Source of the DNA: CAYYYG01 sp964490875
GTDB taxonomy: Bacteria; Patescibacteriota; Microgenomatia; UBA1406; GWC2-37-13
Direction: 5' to 3'
DNA length: 43,855 nt
Assembly (NCBI GenBank): GCA_964490875.1
Contig: CAZBEF010000010.1
Coordinates: 1 to 43,855, forward strand
Shown here one piece after another: positions 24,549 through 32,307 of the stretch (the first letter of the stretch is position 1; each line of letters opens with the position of its first letter). Under the pieces are notes generated by a model. That model searched no databases, was not told the DNA's origin, and saw only the letters and a list, made by a program, of their open reading frames with translations. The translations under genes were made by a program, and so were the position numbers.

Positions 24549-25144
24549 AAACTAAGTTGATCTTTAACATTCTCATATACACCAGACTTCAATATTTTTT
24601 TAGATAGTAATTCATCAATGTTCTGATATGGCCTGCCTGCAATAATTTTGTCAATCGTTGTGGCACCAACACCGCTGAGGGAATCAAGCTCTTCACGGGA
24701 ACCGTTATTAATGCTGATTAAACCGTTAGAACTTTCTCTAGATTGATTGGTAACTGTACTTATTTCTGATTCAGTTGAGGAGGGAATATAAATCTTTTCC
24801 TGATCTTTAAGAAGTGATGCGAGGTTAAAATTTTTGGCGAAATAATACTTATCGGCACTATCGCTCAATCCGCCTGCTTTGGCAATAAGGTCTTTAAGAC
24901 GGGCATTTTTTTCAAAATTATATAATCCTGGTTTACGCACCGCGCCTTCTATATCTACACTAATGCTGCTTTGTGAGGTTTTTGTATTTTCCTCAGTAAT
25001 CTTAAATGCAGGTTCAGATTTAATCTGAGATTTATAGAGTACGGCTGCAGATACAATAGCCAAACACAGAGCGCCTGCTAATAGGAGAAATTCAACTTTA
25101 AACTGTTCGAAAAGTTTTTTAGCTGAGAAAATAAACGATTCCAT
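24545..25144 (-). CDS. comEA: ComEA-like DNA receptor with SLBB and helix-hairpin-helix domains
   Basis: 199 aa. A membrane anchor lies at ~18-37. An SLBB domain (~60-125) shows VDIEGAVRKPGLYNFEKNAR and LIAKAGGLSDSAD...LKDQEKIYIPS. The helix-hairpin-helix domain at ~140-199 has SINNGSREELDSLSGVGATT, IDKIIAGRPYQNIDELL and a final VKDQL. ComEA binds incoming double-stranded DNA outside the membrane and passes it to ComEC, encoded immediately downstream with overlapping stop and start. It has its own promoter 6 nt upstream of the ATG, so the com genes can be transcribed separately from the three upstream envelope genes. Confidence 0.95.
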   Translation of the reverse strand: MESFIFSAKKLFEQFKVEFLLLAGALCLAIVSAAVLYKSQIKSEPAFKITEENTKTSQSSISVDIEGAVRKPGLYNFEKNARLKDLIAKAGGLSDSADKYYFAKNFNLASLLKDQEKIYIPSSTESEISTVTNQSRESSNGLISINNGSREELDSLSGVGATTIDKIIAGRPYQNIDELLSKKILKSGVYENVKDQLSL

Positions 25145-25150
25145 ACCTTA

Positions 25151-25178
25151 ACTCTAACGGTCTTGCACAAAATATCAA
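25151..25178 (-). promoter_or_regulatory. Promoter of comEA-comEC-hydrolase (leaderless type)
   Basis: On the minus strand: TTGATA (25173-25178), 16-nt spacer, TAGAGT (25151-25156), then 6 nt to the ATG at 25144. Confidence 0.55.
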
Positions 25179-25234
25179 TCGCTTATCTGCTACATTTTGA
25201 AGAATTTTTCGCTAAATTTATCTGGAGTAATTTT

Positions 25235-26215
25235 CTAATCTGTCTCAAATTCAGAATGGTTTTTTTTTCGATAAATAAGAAAAATAATTATCGTTACAGC
25301 TATTAAAAGTCCCAACCAATTGAGCAGAGTAAATGGCAGGGCAATAAACTCTAGAGTTGATTCCAACTTTGTCGAAGATACGGGAAGAGAAAGTGTTGTC
25401 TGCATGGTATATAGACCTGGCTTTAGTGAAGGCAGGTACAGGGTTGCCTCATTGTTTCTGTATGCTAATTCGGCCTGAATTGTTCTTTGTGATTCTGCCA
25501 AAATATTCTGAGGAGGTAAGGCATAACTCTTTTTTTCACCAAAAGTCGACGATATATTTATAATACCAGAGGGTTTTATCCGGTGAATTTCATTATTTTG
25601 AACCGTAAGTACAGTGGTGATTGGTTTACTGCTGTTAACTACATATATCGTCTTTCCGAACAGTCCAAGTTTATATGTTCCAGGAATTTCAAATAATACT
25701 ATTTTTGCCTTAGAATCAGCGGGAAATTCTTTAGCAACAGAGATAAGTATATTTGATGCGATACCTAGGCTGCCGCGGGCCGAAATACTCCCATCTTCGG
25801 CAGGAGGAGGACTTGTTTGGGCGATGAGCGAGTAATAGTAATCTTTTTCCTTAATATCTTCGGGAATTTCTAATGTGAGAGAAATTTTTTTTTGTTCTTT
25901 TGTCTTCATTATAAAGGGTTTTCCGTTTTCTAAATTGTATTCTTTTATGTTGAATAGAATAGGGCTGCTAAGTGATTGTTTTAAAGCTACATTTCCAAAG
26001 GTATCAGAAGGAGCAGAATTTACTAGTTTGAGGCTTACTAGAGCCGGATCTCCTATATTTTCCAACGTGAATTTTAGATCTATGGTAGTGTTTGGTTTGG
26101 CGGTAATTTCGTGAAGGGAAGGAGTTAAAGATAAACCGATTTGCTGGGCGTATATCCGTGTGGAAAATACGGATAGAAAAACTGTAATAAAAATGATACT
26201 AGTAAATATTTTCAT
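25235..26215 (-). CDS. Secreted, C-terminally anchored protein resembling DUF916/WxL-type surface proteins
   Basis: 326 aa. A Sec signal peptide (residues 1-23, ending near IYAQQ) is followed by an Ig-like domain: LSLTPSLHEITAKPNTTIDL, FTLENIGDPALVSL. A second domain follows with PEDIKEKDYYYSLIAQTS and later a third beta-rich domain, then a C-terminal membrane helix (~296-314) and a short basic tail. This layout matches DUF916/DUF3324 proteins of Gram-positives, which bind peptidoglycan and present WxL partners. Here the partner may be the 233-aa secreted protein encoded just upstream (22-nt gap). The role is surface assembly or adhesion by inference. Confidence 0.72.
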   Translation of the reverse strand: MKIFTSIIFITVFLSVFSTRIYAQQIGLSLTPSLHEITAKPNTTIDLKFTLENIGDPALVSLKLVNSAPSDTFGNVALKQSLSSPILFNIKEYNLENGKPFIMKTKEQKKISLTLEIPEDIKEKDYYYSLIAQTSPPPAEDGSISARGSLGIASNILISVAKEFPADSKAKIVLFEIPGTYKLGLFGKTIYVVNSSKPITTVLTVQNNEIHRIKPSGIINISSTFGEKKSYALPPQNILAESQRTIQAELAYRNNEATLYLPSLKPGLYTMQTTLSLPVSSTKLESTLEFIALPFTLLNWLGLLIAVTIIIFLIYRKKNHSEFETD

Positions 26216-26237
26216 ACGGTTATTGGTACTTATTTTT

Positions 26238-26939
26238 TTAATATCCAGGTACTGCTAAGAAATTAATGACTGATTCGTATGTGCCGTCGGCTTGGACAGC
26301 AGATACAATAGTTTTTAGTGTGATGGTCGCATGTCGTTCATCAGTTTTATCACTGGCTTTCATAATTGCAATCGGTTGTTTGTTTTTTTTAATGTTCGCA
26401 AAAGGTCGAAAATACGTGCCATTTATAAAGTCTGTTGGAATATTCTGTCCTGATAGTGAATAACCAAAACCGTAGGCAGAAATTGAATTCCACGGTGCGG
26501 CGATAGCTGGGGTGCATTTTCTATTGGCGCTGCATATTGTATCTGGTATTGATTCTCCGCTCAGTTTATTTAGTTCATTAGATTCAGATAAGAAAATCTG
26601 ATATAGAGTTCGTCCTCCGGTTACACTTATCAGAGATGATACGGTTGATGGCATGTTTGGGCTCACATCTTTAAAACTTAACAATGAGTTGCCTATACTA
26701 AATCGAAAAGGAGTGCTATCTGTTGACTGACTATCTGATTTTATTAACATTCCATTAGAATTATATATTTCTATATCTGGATTATTATTATTCTGATGGG
26801 AGCCTTCGCTAGGCGTCTCCGGAAGAGTGAAGTCAACACTACCAGATTCTATTCTGAATCGCGGAGATTCCATTTCTGCTGCATTCAAAGGCATGACGCA
26901 TGATAAAAATATCGCCATCAGTAGGAAAAATGTATTCAT
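26238..26939 (-). CDS. Secreted protein of unknown function
   Basis: 233 aa with a clear signal peptide (residues 1-20; cleavage near NAAEM). The mature part is Ser/Thr/Asn-rich and beta-rich, starting FRIESGSVDFTLPETPSE, and ends in a conserved-looking VINFLAVPGY. One Cys pair (IC...KC near residues 136-142) could form a disulphide. There is no membrane anchor after the signal. It is flanked at short gaps by a DUF916-like anchored protein and a membrane protein, suggesting a small surface-complex operon. The general design (secreted beta protein next to a DUF916-like anchor) recalls WxL clusters, although no WxL motif is present. Confidence 0.7.
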   Translation of the reverse strand: MNTFFLLMAIFLSCVMPLNAAEMESPRFRIESGSVDFTLPETPSEGSHQNNNNPDIEIYNSNGMLIKSDSQSTDSTPFRFSIGNSLLSFKDVSPNMPSTVSSLISVTGGRTLYQIFLSESNELNKLSGESIPDTICSANRKCTPAIAAPWNSISAYGFGYSLSGQNIPTDFINGTYFRPFANIKKNKQPIAIMKASDKTDERHATITLKTIVSAVQADGTYESVINFLAVPGY

Positions 26940-26955
26940 AAGATTAGGGTAAAAG

Positions 26956-27588
26956 TTATTGTTCTTCGTATCGTTGAATGAGCTTTTCGATTGTCTTCAG
27001 GCGCTTATTGATTTTATCGGCGTTTGCTTGGTCGCGAATATTTTCAGCAATTTCTTTAATTGAATTCAGATGTTTTTTGAGCGTTAACGATAAAAACAGA
27101 TATGTATCTTCTTTTAATGCCTGATCGTGAAGTTTCATTTTTTCAATTTCAATTCGCTCTTGCGAAAGAAGCAGAGCAAATGGTACCAGAAATGCCAGAG
27201 AGAAAATGGGTATAAGCGATTTAAACGGCATGTCAGAGGAAGTTTTGAATATAAACAATAGAATAATAACCATGGAGAAGCTCAGAGAAACCGGCGGCTC
27301 AAAAAGAATGCTTAAGGAAAACAGAAGGAAATAAATAAGGAAGAAGAACGGCGACTCAACTCCACCAGTTGTCAGTACAGTAAAAACAGTAATAACCGTA
27401 AAGATGAAGCCTTCGATAACGCGCCACAGTGTTCCATGAGGAAACACTACTTTTTTCAGAATAAACAGGCCGATGAAGAAGAATATCGCAATGGGAAGTT
27501 CATATCCGTGGAGATTTATCCGTGCAGCTGCGAAAGACAATACCACAGCAAGCGAAAGAACCGTTATACGAATAAATTCAGTAACCAT
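26956..27588 (-). CDS. Membrane sensor-like domain protein without a kinase
   Basis: 210 aa. Five or six membrane helices occupy residues 1-145. They include the motif VLTTGGVESPFFFLIYFLL, which is typical of the membrane input domain of bacterial histidine kinases and related sensors. After the last helix comes a coiled-coil-like helix of about 65 residues where a dimerisation/phospho-acceptor domain would be, but no H-box or ATPase domain follows. It may be a sensor that signals through the coiled coil, or a remnant of a kinase. First gene of the minus-strand run leading to comEC; divergent from secE across 69 nt. Confidence 0.7.
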   Translation of the reverse strand: MVTEFIRITVLSLAVVLSFAAARINLHGYELPIAIFFFIGLFILKKVVFPHGTLWRVIEGFIFTVITVFTVLTTGGVESPFFFLIYFLLFSLSILFEPPVSLSFSMVIILLFIFKTSSDMPFKSLIPIFSLAFLVPFALLLSQERIEIEKMKLHDQALKEDTYLFLSLTLKKHLNSIKEIAENIRDQANADKINKRLKTIEKLIQRYEEQ

Positions 27589-27594
27589 ATATTT

Positions 27595-27600
27595 AGTTTA
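27595..27600 (-). promoter_or_regulatory. -10 box of the envelope/com gene run
   Basis: TAAACT on the minus strand with extended TGA upstream, ending 6 nt before the ATG at 27588. Confidence 0.4.
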
Positions 27601-27641
27601 TCATGGATGATATATTTTCTCATGAAAGTCTGATTATGGTA

Positions 27642-27650
27642 TGTTAGAAT
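27642..27650 (+). promoter_or_regulatory. Extended -10 promoter of secE
   Basis: TGT-TAGAAT, with the -10 (27645-27650) ending 7 nt before the ATG at 27658; leaderless geometry. No clear -35. Confidence 0.5.
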
Positions 27651-27657
27651 ATCAACT

Positions 27658-27855
27658 ATGAGTAAAAATACGCCAACCCGCCAGGCTTTTGCAGCGGACA
27701 TTGTGGAAGAACTTAAAAAAGTTTCCTGGCCAACTCGGAAGGAAACAATTAGGCTTACAACGGTAGTTATTGCAATCACCTTGATTATAGGACTGTACAT
27801 CGGTATAATAGATGTTCTGCTTGCAAAAGCACTTGAGTTGTTAACACATCGATGA
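27658..27855 (+). CDS. secE: Protein translocase subunit SecE
   Basis: 65 aa. It has the conserved cytoplasmic amphipathic helix FAADIVEELKKVSWPTRKET, then one membrane helix (~37-58). This is the short single-helix form found in most bacteria. SecE clamps SecY in the protein-export channel. First gene of the classical secE-nusG-rplK-rplA order. The start is supported by the box 7 nt upstream and the N-terminal motif position. Confidence 0.95.
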   Translation: MSKNTPTRQAFAADIVEELKKVSWPTRKETIRLTTVVIAITLIIGLYIGIIDVLLAKALELLTHR

Positions 27856-27907
27856 TGAAGTTTAGTACAATTCTAGAGGAATAATTGAATTATTATTTTA
27901 TATAACA

Positions 27908-28483
27908 ATGGCAGATACGAAGAATTCTGAAACTCCACAAGAAGCGGGCGCAAATCGCGCTGATGCTAAATGGTACGTTATTCATGTTCAGACAGGCTAT
28001 GAAAGCCGTGTCAAGACTGCATTGGAGCAAAGAGTAAAAAGTTTGGGAGTTGAAGATAGAATTTTTGATGTCATCATTCCAACCCGTGAAATTGTTGTCG
28101 TTAAGAAAGGTAAAAAGACAAAAGCTTCTGAAAAAGTCTTTCCAGGTTATGTTTTAGTGCGCATGCTTCTTGACGATAATACATGGTTGGTTGTGCGCAC
28201 CACCGAAGGTGTAACCGGATTTGTCGGAGCTGGTCTTAAACCAACTGCCATTTCCGAAAAAGAAGTCGAAGCAATCATGAAGTTCGTTGCACAGGAACAA
28301 CCGAAATTTAAAGCTAAATTCTCCGTTGGTGAAGCTGTTAAGATAACTGGTGGCCCTTTTGCCGATTTTCTTGGTACAATAGAGGCCATTGATGAAGAAA
28401 AAGGAAAAGTCCGAGTTCTTGTATCGATCTTCGATCGAGAGACTCCAGTAGAACTTGATTTTCTTCAGGTCGCTAAATTGTAA
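27908..28483 (+). CDS. nusG: Transcription termination/antitermination factor NusG
   Basis: 191 aa. The NGN domain has KWYVIHVQTGYESRVKTAL near residues 21-39, VFPGYVLVRM, and WLVVRTTEGVTGFVG. The KOW domain at the C-terminus has FSVGEAVKITGGPFADFLGT, then VLVSIFDRETPVELDF. NusG binds the RNA polymerase clamp and couples it to ribosomes or Rho. It lies 52 nt after secE. The N-terminal ~20 residues are a short variable polar extension. Confidence 0.97.
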   Translation: MADTKNSETPQEAGANRADAKWYVIHVQTGYESRVKTALEQRVKSLGVEDRIFDVIIPTREIVVVKKGKKTKASEKVFPGYVLVRMLLDDNTWLVVRTTEGVTGFVGAGLKPTAISEKEVEAIMKFVAQEQPKFKAKFSVGEAVKITGGPFADFLGTIEAIDEEKGKVRVLVSIFDRETPVELDFLQVAKL

Positions 28484-28503
28484 TTTATAGAATTTTATAA
28501 TAT

Positions 28504-28929
28504 ATGGCAGGAAAAAAAGTAAAAACAATTATTAAGTTGAATCTTCCGGCAGGAACAGCCACCCCGGCACCTCCAGTCGGTCCGGCACTTGGACAGCATG
28601 GAGTACCAATCATGGACTTCATTAAGGAATACAATGCTCGAACTGAAAAATTAAAGGGGCAAATTATTCCTGCTGTTATCACTGTTTATGTAGATAGAAG
28701 CTTTACGTTTGTAACAAAATTACCTCCAGTTTCTGCAATGATAAAGAAGAAAGCTTCTGTTGAAAAAGGATCAGGCAAACCAAATTTAGAAAAAGTCGGT
28801 AAATTGTCAAAAGCCGACGTAGAAGCCATTGCAAAAGAAAAAATGCCAGACTTAAATGCAGATACAATTGAGGCGGCCGCAAATATTGTCAGAGGTACGG
28901 CTCGAAGTATGGGAATTGATACAGAATAA
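28504..28929 (+). CDS. rplK: Large ribosomal subunit protein uL11
   Basis: 141 aa, normal length. It shows KLNLPAGTATPAPPVGPALG and IMDFIKEYNARTE in the N-terminal domain, and TKLPPVSAMIKKKASVEKGS then IVRGTARSMGID in the rRNA-binding C-terminal domain. L11 forms the GTPase-associated centre with 23S rRNA. It is 20 nt downstream of nusG, in the same transcript. A TATAAT lies 2 nt before the start, too close to serve as its promoter. Confidence 0.98.
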   Translation: MAGKKVKTIIKLNLPAGTATPAPPVGPALGQHGVPIMDFIKEYNARTEKLKGQIIPAVITVYVDRSFTFVTKLPPVSAMIKKKASVEKGSGKPNLEKVGKLSKADVEAIAKEKMPDLNADTIEAAANIVRGTARSMGIDTE

Positions 28930-28943
28930 AATTTATTATATAT

Positions 28944-29768
28944 ATGGGAAAAATCAGAACTCGAACACTCGGCTTGGAAGAAGTTGAGGAAAAACAAAAA
29001 AAGGAACAAAAAAATCGTGCTGAAGAAAAAAAACTTAAGAAATCCGTAAAAGAGGAAAAAGTAGATACACATGAAAAGAACGAAGTATCAGCCGAAAAGG
29101 AAAGCAAATCAGATTCGAAAAAAACTAACGTTAAAAAAGAAGTGAAAAAAAGTGAAGCAGTATCAGTAAAAAAATTTACTCACGGTAAAAAACATCTGGC
29201 TGCATTAAAAAAAGTAGATGCAAAAAAAATATATTCATTGACAGAGGCCGTTAAGCATCTGAAAGCAATTGCATATGCTGGATTTGACGAGTCTGTAGAG
29301 CTACATATCAATCTAGATGAACAAGGTTTAAGAGGAGAAGTCGATCTTCCTCATTCAATTGGAAAAACAGTCCGGGTTACAATAGTTGACGATTCAGTTA
29401 TTGGGGCCATAGAGAAAGGAATAATTGACTTCGATGTCCTTATCAGTCATCCTTCTTATATGCCAAAATTGTTTAAATTCGCTAAAATTCTTGGACCGCG
29501 TGGCCTGATGCCAAATCCTAAAACAGGTACTGTTTCAACCAATCCAGAAGAAACAAAGAATAAATTTGCCAAAGGTGTCATTCGATGGAAGTCTGAAGCA
29601 AAATTTCCGCTGTTACACCAGCTTATTGGAAAAGTTTCTTATAAACCGGAAGTTATAGAGGAAAACGTACGTGTGTTCATTAATTCACTGGGAAAAACAC
29701 ATATAAAGAAGGCTTTCATTAAGACAACCATGAGTCCGGCAATGAGACTTGATGTAGAATCGATGTAA
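28944..29768 (+). CDS. rplA: Large ribosomal subunit protein uL1 with a charged N-terminal extension
   Basis: 274 aa. Residues ~1-80 are a Lys/Glu-rich extension starting MGKIRTRTLGLEEVEEKQ, a common feature of CPR L1 proteins. The L1 core follows: KKIYSLTEAVKHLKAIAYAG, FDESVELHINLD, GPRGLMPNPKTGTVS, and the C-terminal IKKAFIKTTMSPAMRLD. L1 forms the mobile stalk that releases E-site tRNA and can repress its own mRNA. rplJ and rplL, which usually follow, are absent here; the next gene is the convergent ATPase operon, with its stop starting at the very next base. No terminator is visible between them. Confidence 0.97.
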   Translation: MGKIRTRTLGLEEVEEKQKKEQKNRAEEKKLKKSVKEEKVDTHEKNEVSAEKESKSDSKKTNVKKEVKKSEAVSVKKFTHGKKHLAALKKVDAKKIYSLTEAVKHLKAIAYAGFDESVELHINLDEQGLRGEVDLPHSIGKTVRVTIVDDSVIGAIEKGIIDFDVLISHPSYMPKLFKFAKILGPRGLMPNPKTGTVSTNPEETKNKFAKGVIRWKSEAKFPLLHQLIGKVSYKPEVIEENVRVFINSLGKTHIKKAFIKTTMSPAMRLDVESM

Positions 29769-30041
29769 CTACTGTCCTGAACCTACAAATATTTGGACAT
29801 TATTTTCATACACCCTCATAATGCCATTTTTGATAACTATTTCTTTTTTCTCTCCACCATTTTTCTGTATAAGAACGAATTCCTTTATAATCGATATGAA
29901 ATTTGTGTGGAAGGGAAGAATATCAAAACGGCCCGTATCGTTGCGTGATGAAACGGACGCTGCAATATCGTTATATACCACAGAATCTCCCGTCATCACA
30001 AAGACATGGAGAGGTGTTATTGGTGAAAGTTTATCAGCCAT
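29769..30041 (-). CDS. atpC: F-type ATPase epsilon-like subunit, beta-sandwich domain only
   Basis: 90 aa. It matches only the N-terminal beta-sandwich of epsilon: LHVFVMTGDSVVYNDIAASV, FDILPFHTNFISII, IVIKNGIMRVYENNVQIFV. The C-terminal helical pair (another ~45 residues) that inhibits ATP hydrolysis in ordinary F1 is missing. The sandwich would still contact gamma and the c-ring. Its start overlaps the beta stop by 8 nt, the last gene of the operon. Loss of the inhibitory helices fits an enzyme running in the hydrolysis direction, though such short forms also occur in some ordinary ATP synthases. Confidence 0.82.
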   Translation of the reverse strand: MADKLSPITPLHVFVMTGDSVVYNDIAASVSSRNDTGRFDILPFHTNFISIIKEFVLIQKNGGEKKEIVIKNGIMRVYENNVQIFVGSGQ

Positions 30042-31416
30042 ACATGCTTGTTAGATCCTTTAAGGATCCGATATATAAAAAGGTATCTGGTGGATAATCG
30101 TCATATTTACCGTCGAGGATGCTTTTAACATCTTTAACGGTTGTCTCTCGGTTAACCTGCACACCTTTTTTGCCTGACTGACTCTGAACTACAAAAAAAT
30201 ATTGCGTCATATAGTTTTTGATAATTTTCGCCCGTTTATATACTATCTGATCTTCTGTTGAAAGTTCTGCTTCTCCGACCAGAGCTACGATACGATCAAG
30301 AGAGAGAGCTTTTTTTAATAAATTCTGTGTATTTATCAGAGTTTTATAATGATCTTCTCCGACAATATCCGCATTTAAAGCTGAAGATGTTGAGGATAGT
30401 AAATCAATAGCAGGAAATCGGCCTTCCTGGTATATTGAACGTGATAGAACTACCATAGAATCAAGGTAGGGGAAGATAGACTGCACAGCATAATCGGTAA
30501 TATCATCTGAGGGCACATAAATGGCCTCTATCGAAGTAATACTCGCGGAATCTGTGGAAGATAATCGTTCGTGAAAATTAGCCATTTCTGATGTCAAGGT
30601 AGCTTGATACCCGCCTTCAGAGGGTATTGTATTCATGAGCGTTGAAAGTTCATAACCTGCCTGCGCAAATCTAAAAATATTATCAATAAAGAATAGAACA
30701 TTTTTTTTCAGTTTGTCTCTAAAATATTCTGCTAAGGCTACTCCTGCCGTTCCTGTTCGGAATCGTACGGCCGGATTCTCTCCCATTTGACCAAATAACA
30801 AAGCCACGGACGGTAAAACACCGCTTTCTTGCAACGATTCATGAAGTTCTTGTCCTTCACGTGCACGTTCACCTACGCCTGTGAAAACGGAAATATTATC
30901 TTCTCTATTTAGAATAACGATATTATGAATAATTTCAGTTAGCAAAATTGTCTTGCCTACACCTGCTCCTCCAAATAAACCTACTTTTCCTCCGCGGAGA
31001 ATCGGTGCAAAAAAATCGAGTGCCTTAATTCCCGTTTCCATTATCTGATTGGGTACGATGATCGTATCAAAATTGATATCTTTGCTGAATATTGGAATCT
31101 TTTCTGCATATTCAATCGCTTTATCACCATCTTGTGGTGTACCGAATACATCCATTACCCGGCCTAAAACACCTGTGCCTGCCGGTATCTTTAAACTTTC
31201 TCCTGTGTTTATAACCGTAGCTCCCCGATAAAGTTTCTTAGTTTGTGAAAGGGAAAAACAATAAAAGCTCGTTCGGCTTGATGAGGCATATACTTCCATC
31301 TGTACAGAAGGATCTTGCTCCAAAACAAGAATGTCATGCATATCCGGCGGTGCTCCTGTATATTCAATATCAATAATATGACCTTTAATTCGGACTATTT
31401 TTCCTTGGTTTTTCAT
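30034..31416 (-). CDS. atpD: F-type ATPase beta-like catalytic subunit
   Basis: 460 aa from the ATG at 31416; a GTG five codons upstream is less likely. Catalytic features are intact: Walker A GGAGVGKT with Lys155 and Thr156 at the same positions as in E. coli, catalytic Glu183 in GVGERAREG, Walker B FFIDNIFRF, and MGENPAVRFRTG in place of the usual MNEPPGARAR. The region corresponding to DELSEED reads AELSTED. The C-terminal helical domain is complete. It should hydrolyse ATP with alpha and drive gamma rotation. Sequence differs at several otherwise invariant positions (for example PSEGGYQATL for PSAVGYQPTL), indicating a divergent paralogue or lineage. It lies 27 nt after gamma. Confidence 0.93.
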   Translation of the reverse strand: MKNQGKIVRIKGHIIDIEYTGAPPDMHDILVLEQDPSVQMEVYASSSRTSFYCFSLSQTKKLYRGATVINTGESLKIPAGTGVLGRVMDVFGTPQDGDKAIEYAEKIPIFSKDINFDTIIVPNQIMETGIKALDFFAPILRGGKVGLFGGAGVGKTILLTEIIHNIVILNREDNISVFTGVGERAREGQELHESLQESGVLPSVALLFGQMGENPAVRFRTGTAGVALAEYFRDKLKKNVLFFIDNIFRFAQAGYELSTLMNTIPSEGGYQATLTSEMANFHERLSSTDSASITSIEAIYVPSDDITDYAVQSIFPYLDSMVVLSRSIYQEGRFPAIDLLSSTSSALNADIVGEDHYKTLINTQNLLKKALSLDRIVALVGEAELSTEDQIVYKRAKIIKNYMTQYFFVVQSQSGKKGVQVNRETTVKDVKSILDGKYDDYPPDTFLYIGSLKDLTSMYG

Positions 31417-31443
31417 AAATATATAGTACACAAAAGCAATGAC

Positions 31444-32307
31444 TTATTTCATCCATAATGATATTCCTGCAATTCTCTCTATTTGCTTCTTATTTTCAAT
31501 TCTTTTTAATATTTTATTCTGCTGAATTCCGAGTTCTTTTGAACGAACGTTTATATTGTCTAAGGCCTCCTCCATAGCTTTAATACGTGAAGCAAAGCGA
31601 GCTAATTGCGATTCATGTACTGTTTGTTTAAAGAGAGAAGAAATCATCTGGGTTTTGAAATAATCAAGAATACTTTGAAGATTTGGCTCGAATAAGTAAG
31701 AACGTTCACGATAGTTAAGTTCTTCTCCTTGTTTCATGGGTTCGTCTCCAGAAACGTTCGTGTTAGTTGCCCGCTGACTTACTATGTTTTCAAATCGGGG
31801 ATAGTATACATTAATTTTGTCATAACTTTCGATATGGGAAATGATGGCTCGCAAGTCATCCATTCGTATTTCTGAGTCGGGAATCTCAAAATATGTGTAC
31901 GGGCGTGTCATTTGTCCATTAGCAAATAACTCTCTTCCTAGTCTTCCTATTATGGTTATGTCGTCGTTATTTTTTTTAACATCAGCAATGAATTTTTCTA
32001 CAACACGGTACACGATACTTCCATAAAGTTTCGTATTGGGTGAAAGTAAAATAGAAACCCGAGTTTCCTTATGGATTTTCTGGGCCTTCTTTTTTTCTTT
32101 TTCTAATATTTTATTCAGTTCTTTATTATACGAACGTTTAACATCATAAAATATTTCTGATAATTTATTTAGATAGTCGCGTGTCATGAGGACAGAAACT
32201 CTCACCTTCTGCATTTTCATAACCGCGATTTCCTGGTATACCTGGGTAACTGTTTTTAAGGTGTTAACCAGATCTATATCTGTTTGGATGCCAAATTGAG
32301 TTTGCAT
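31444..32307 (-). CDS. atpG: F-type ATPase gamma-like rotor subunit
   Basis: 287 aa, normal length but highly divergent. The N-terminal helix is IQTDIDLVNTLKTVTQVYQE followed by IAVMKMQKVR. The C-terminal helix is FKTQMISSLFKQTVHESQLA, then ARFASRIKAMEEALDNIN and a final IERIAGIS. These are the two helices of the gamma coiled coil. The central Rossmann-like part has LLSPNTKLYGSI, matching the usual LCGGLN region only loosely. It transmits rotation between the alpha3beta3 head and the membrane ring. The start overlaps the alpha gene by 34 nt, indicating translational coupling. Confidence 0.85.
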   Translation of the reverse strand: MQTQFGIQTDIDLVNTLKTVTQVYQEIAVMKMQKVRVSVLMTRDYLNKLSEIFYDVKRSYNKELNKILEKEKKKAQKIHKETRVSILLSPNTKLYGSIVYRVVEKFIADVKKNNDDITIIGRLGRELFANGQMTRPYTYFEIPDSEIRMDDLRAIISHIESYDKINVYYPRFENIVSQRATNTNVSGDEPMKQGEELNYRERSYLFEPNLQSILDYFKTQMISSLFKQTVHESQLARFASRIKAMEEALDNINVRSKELGIQQNKILKRIENKKQIERIAGISLWMK

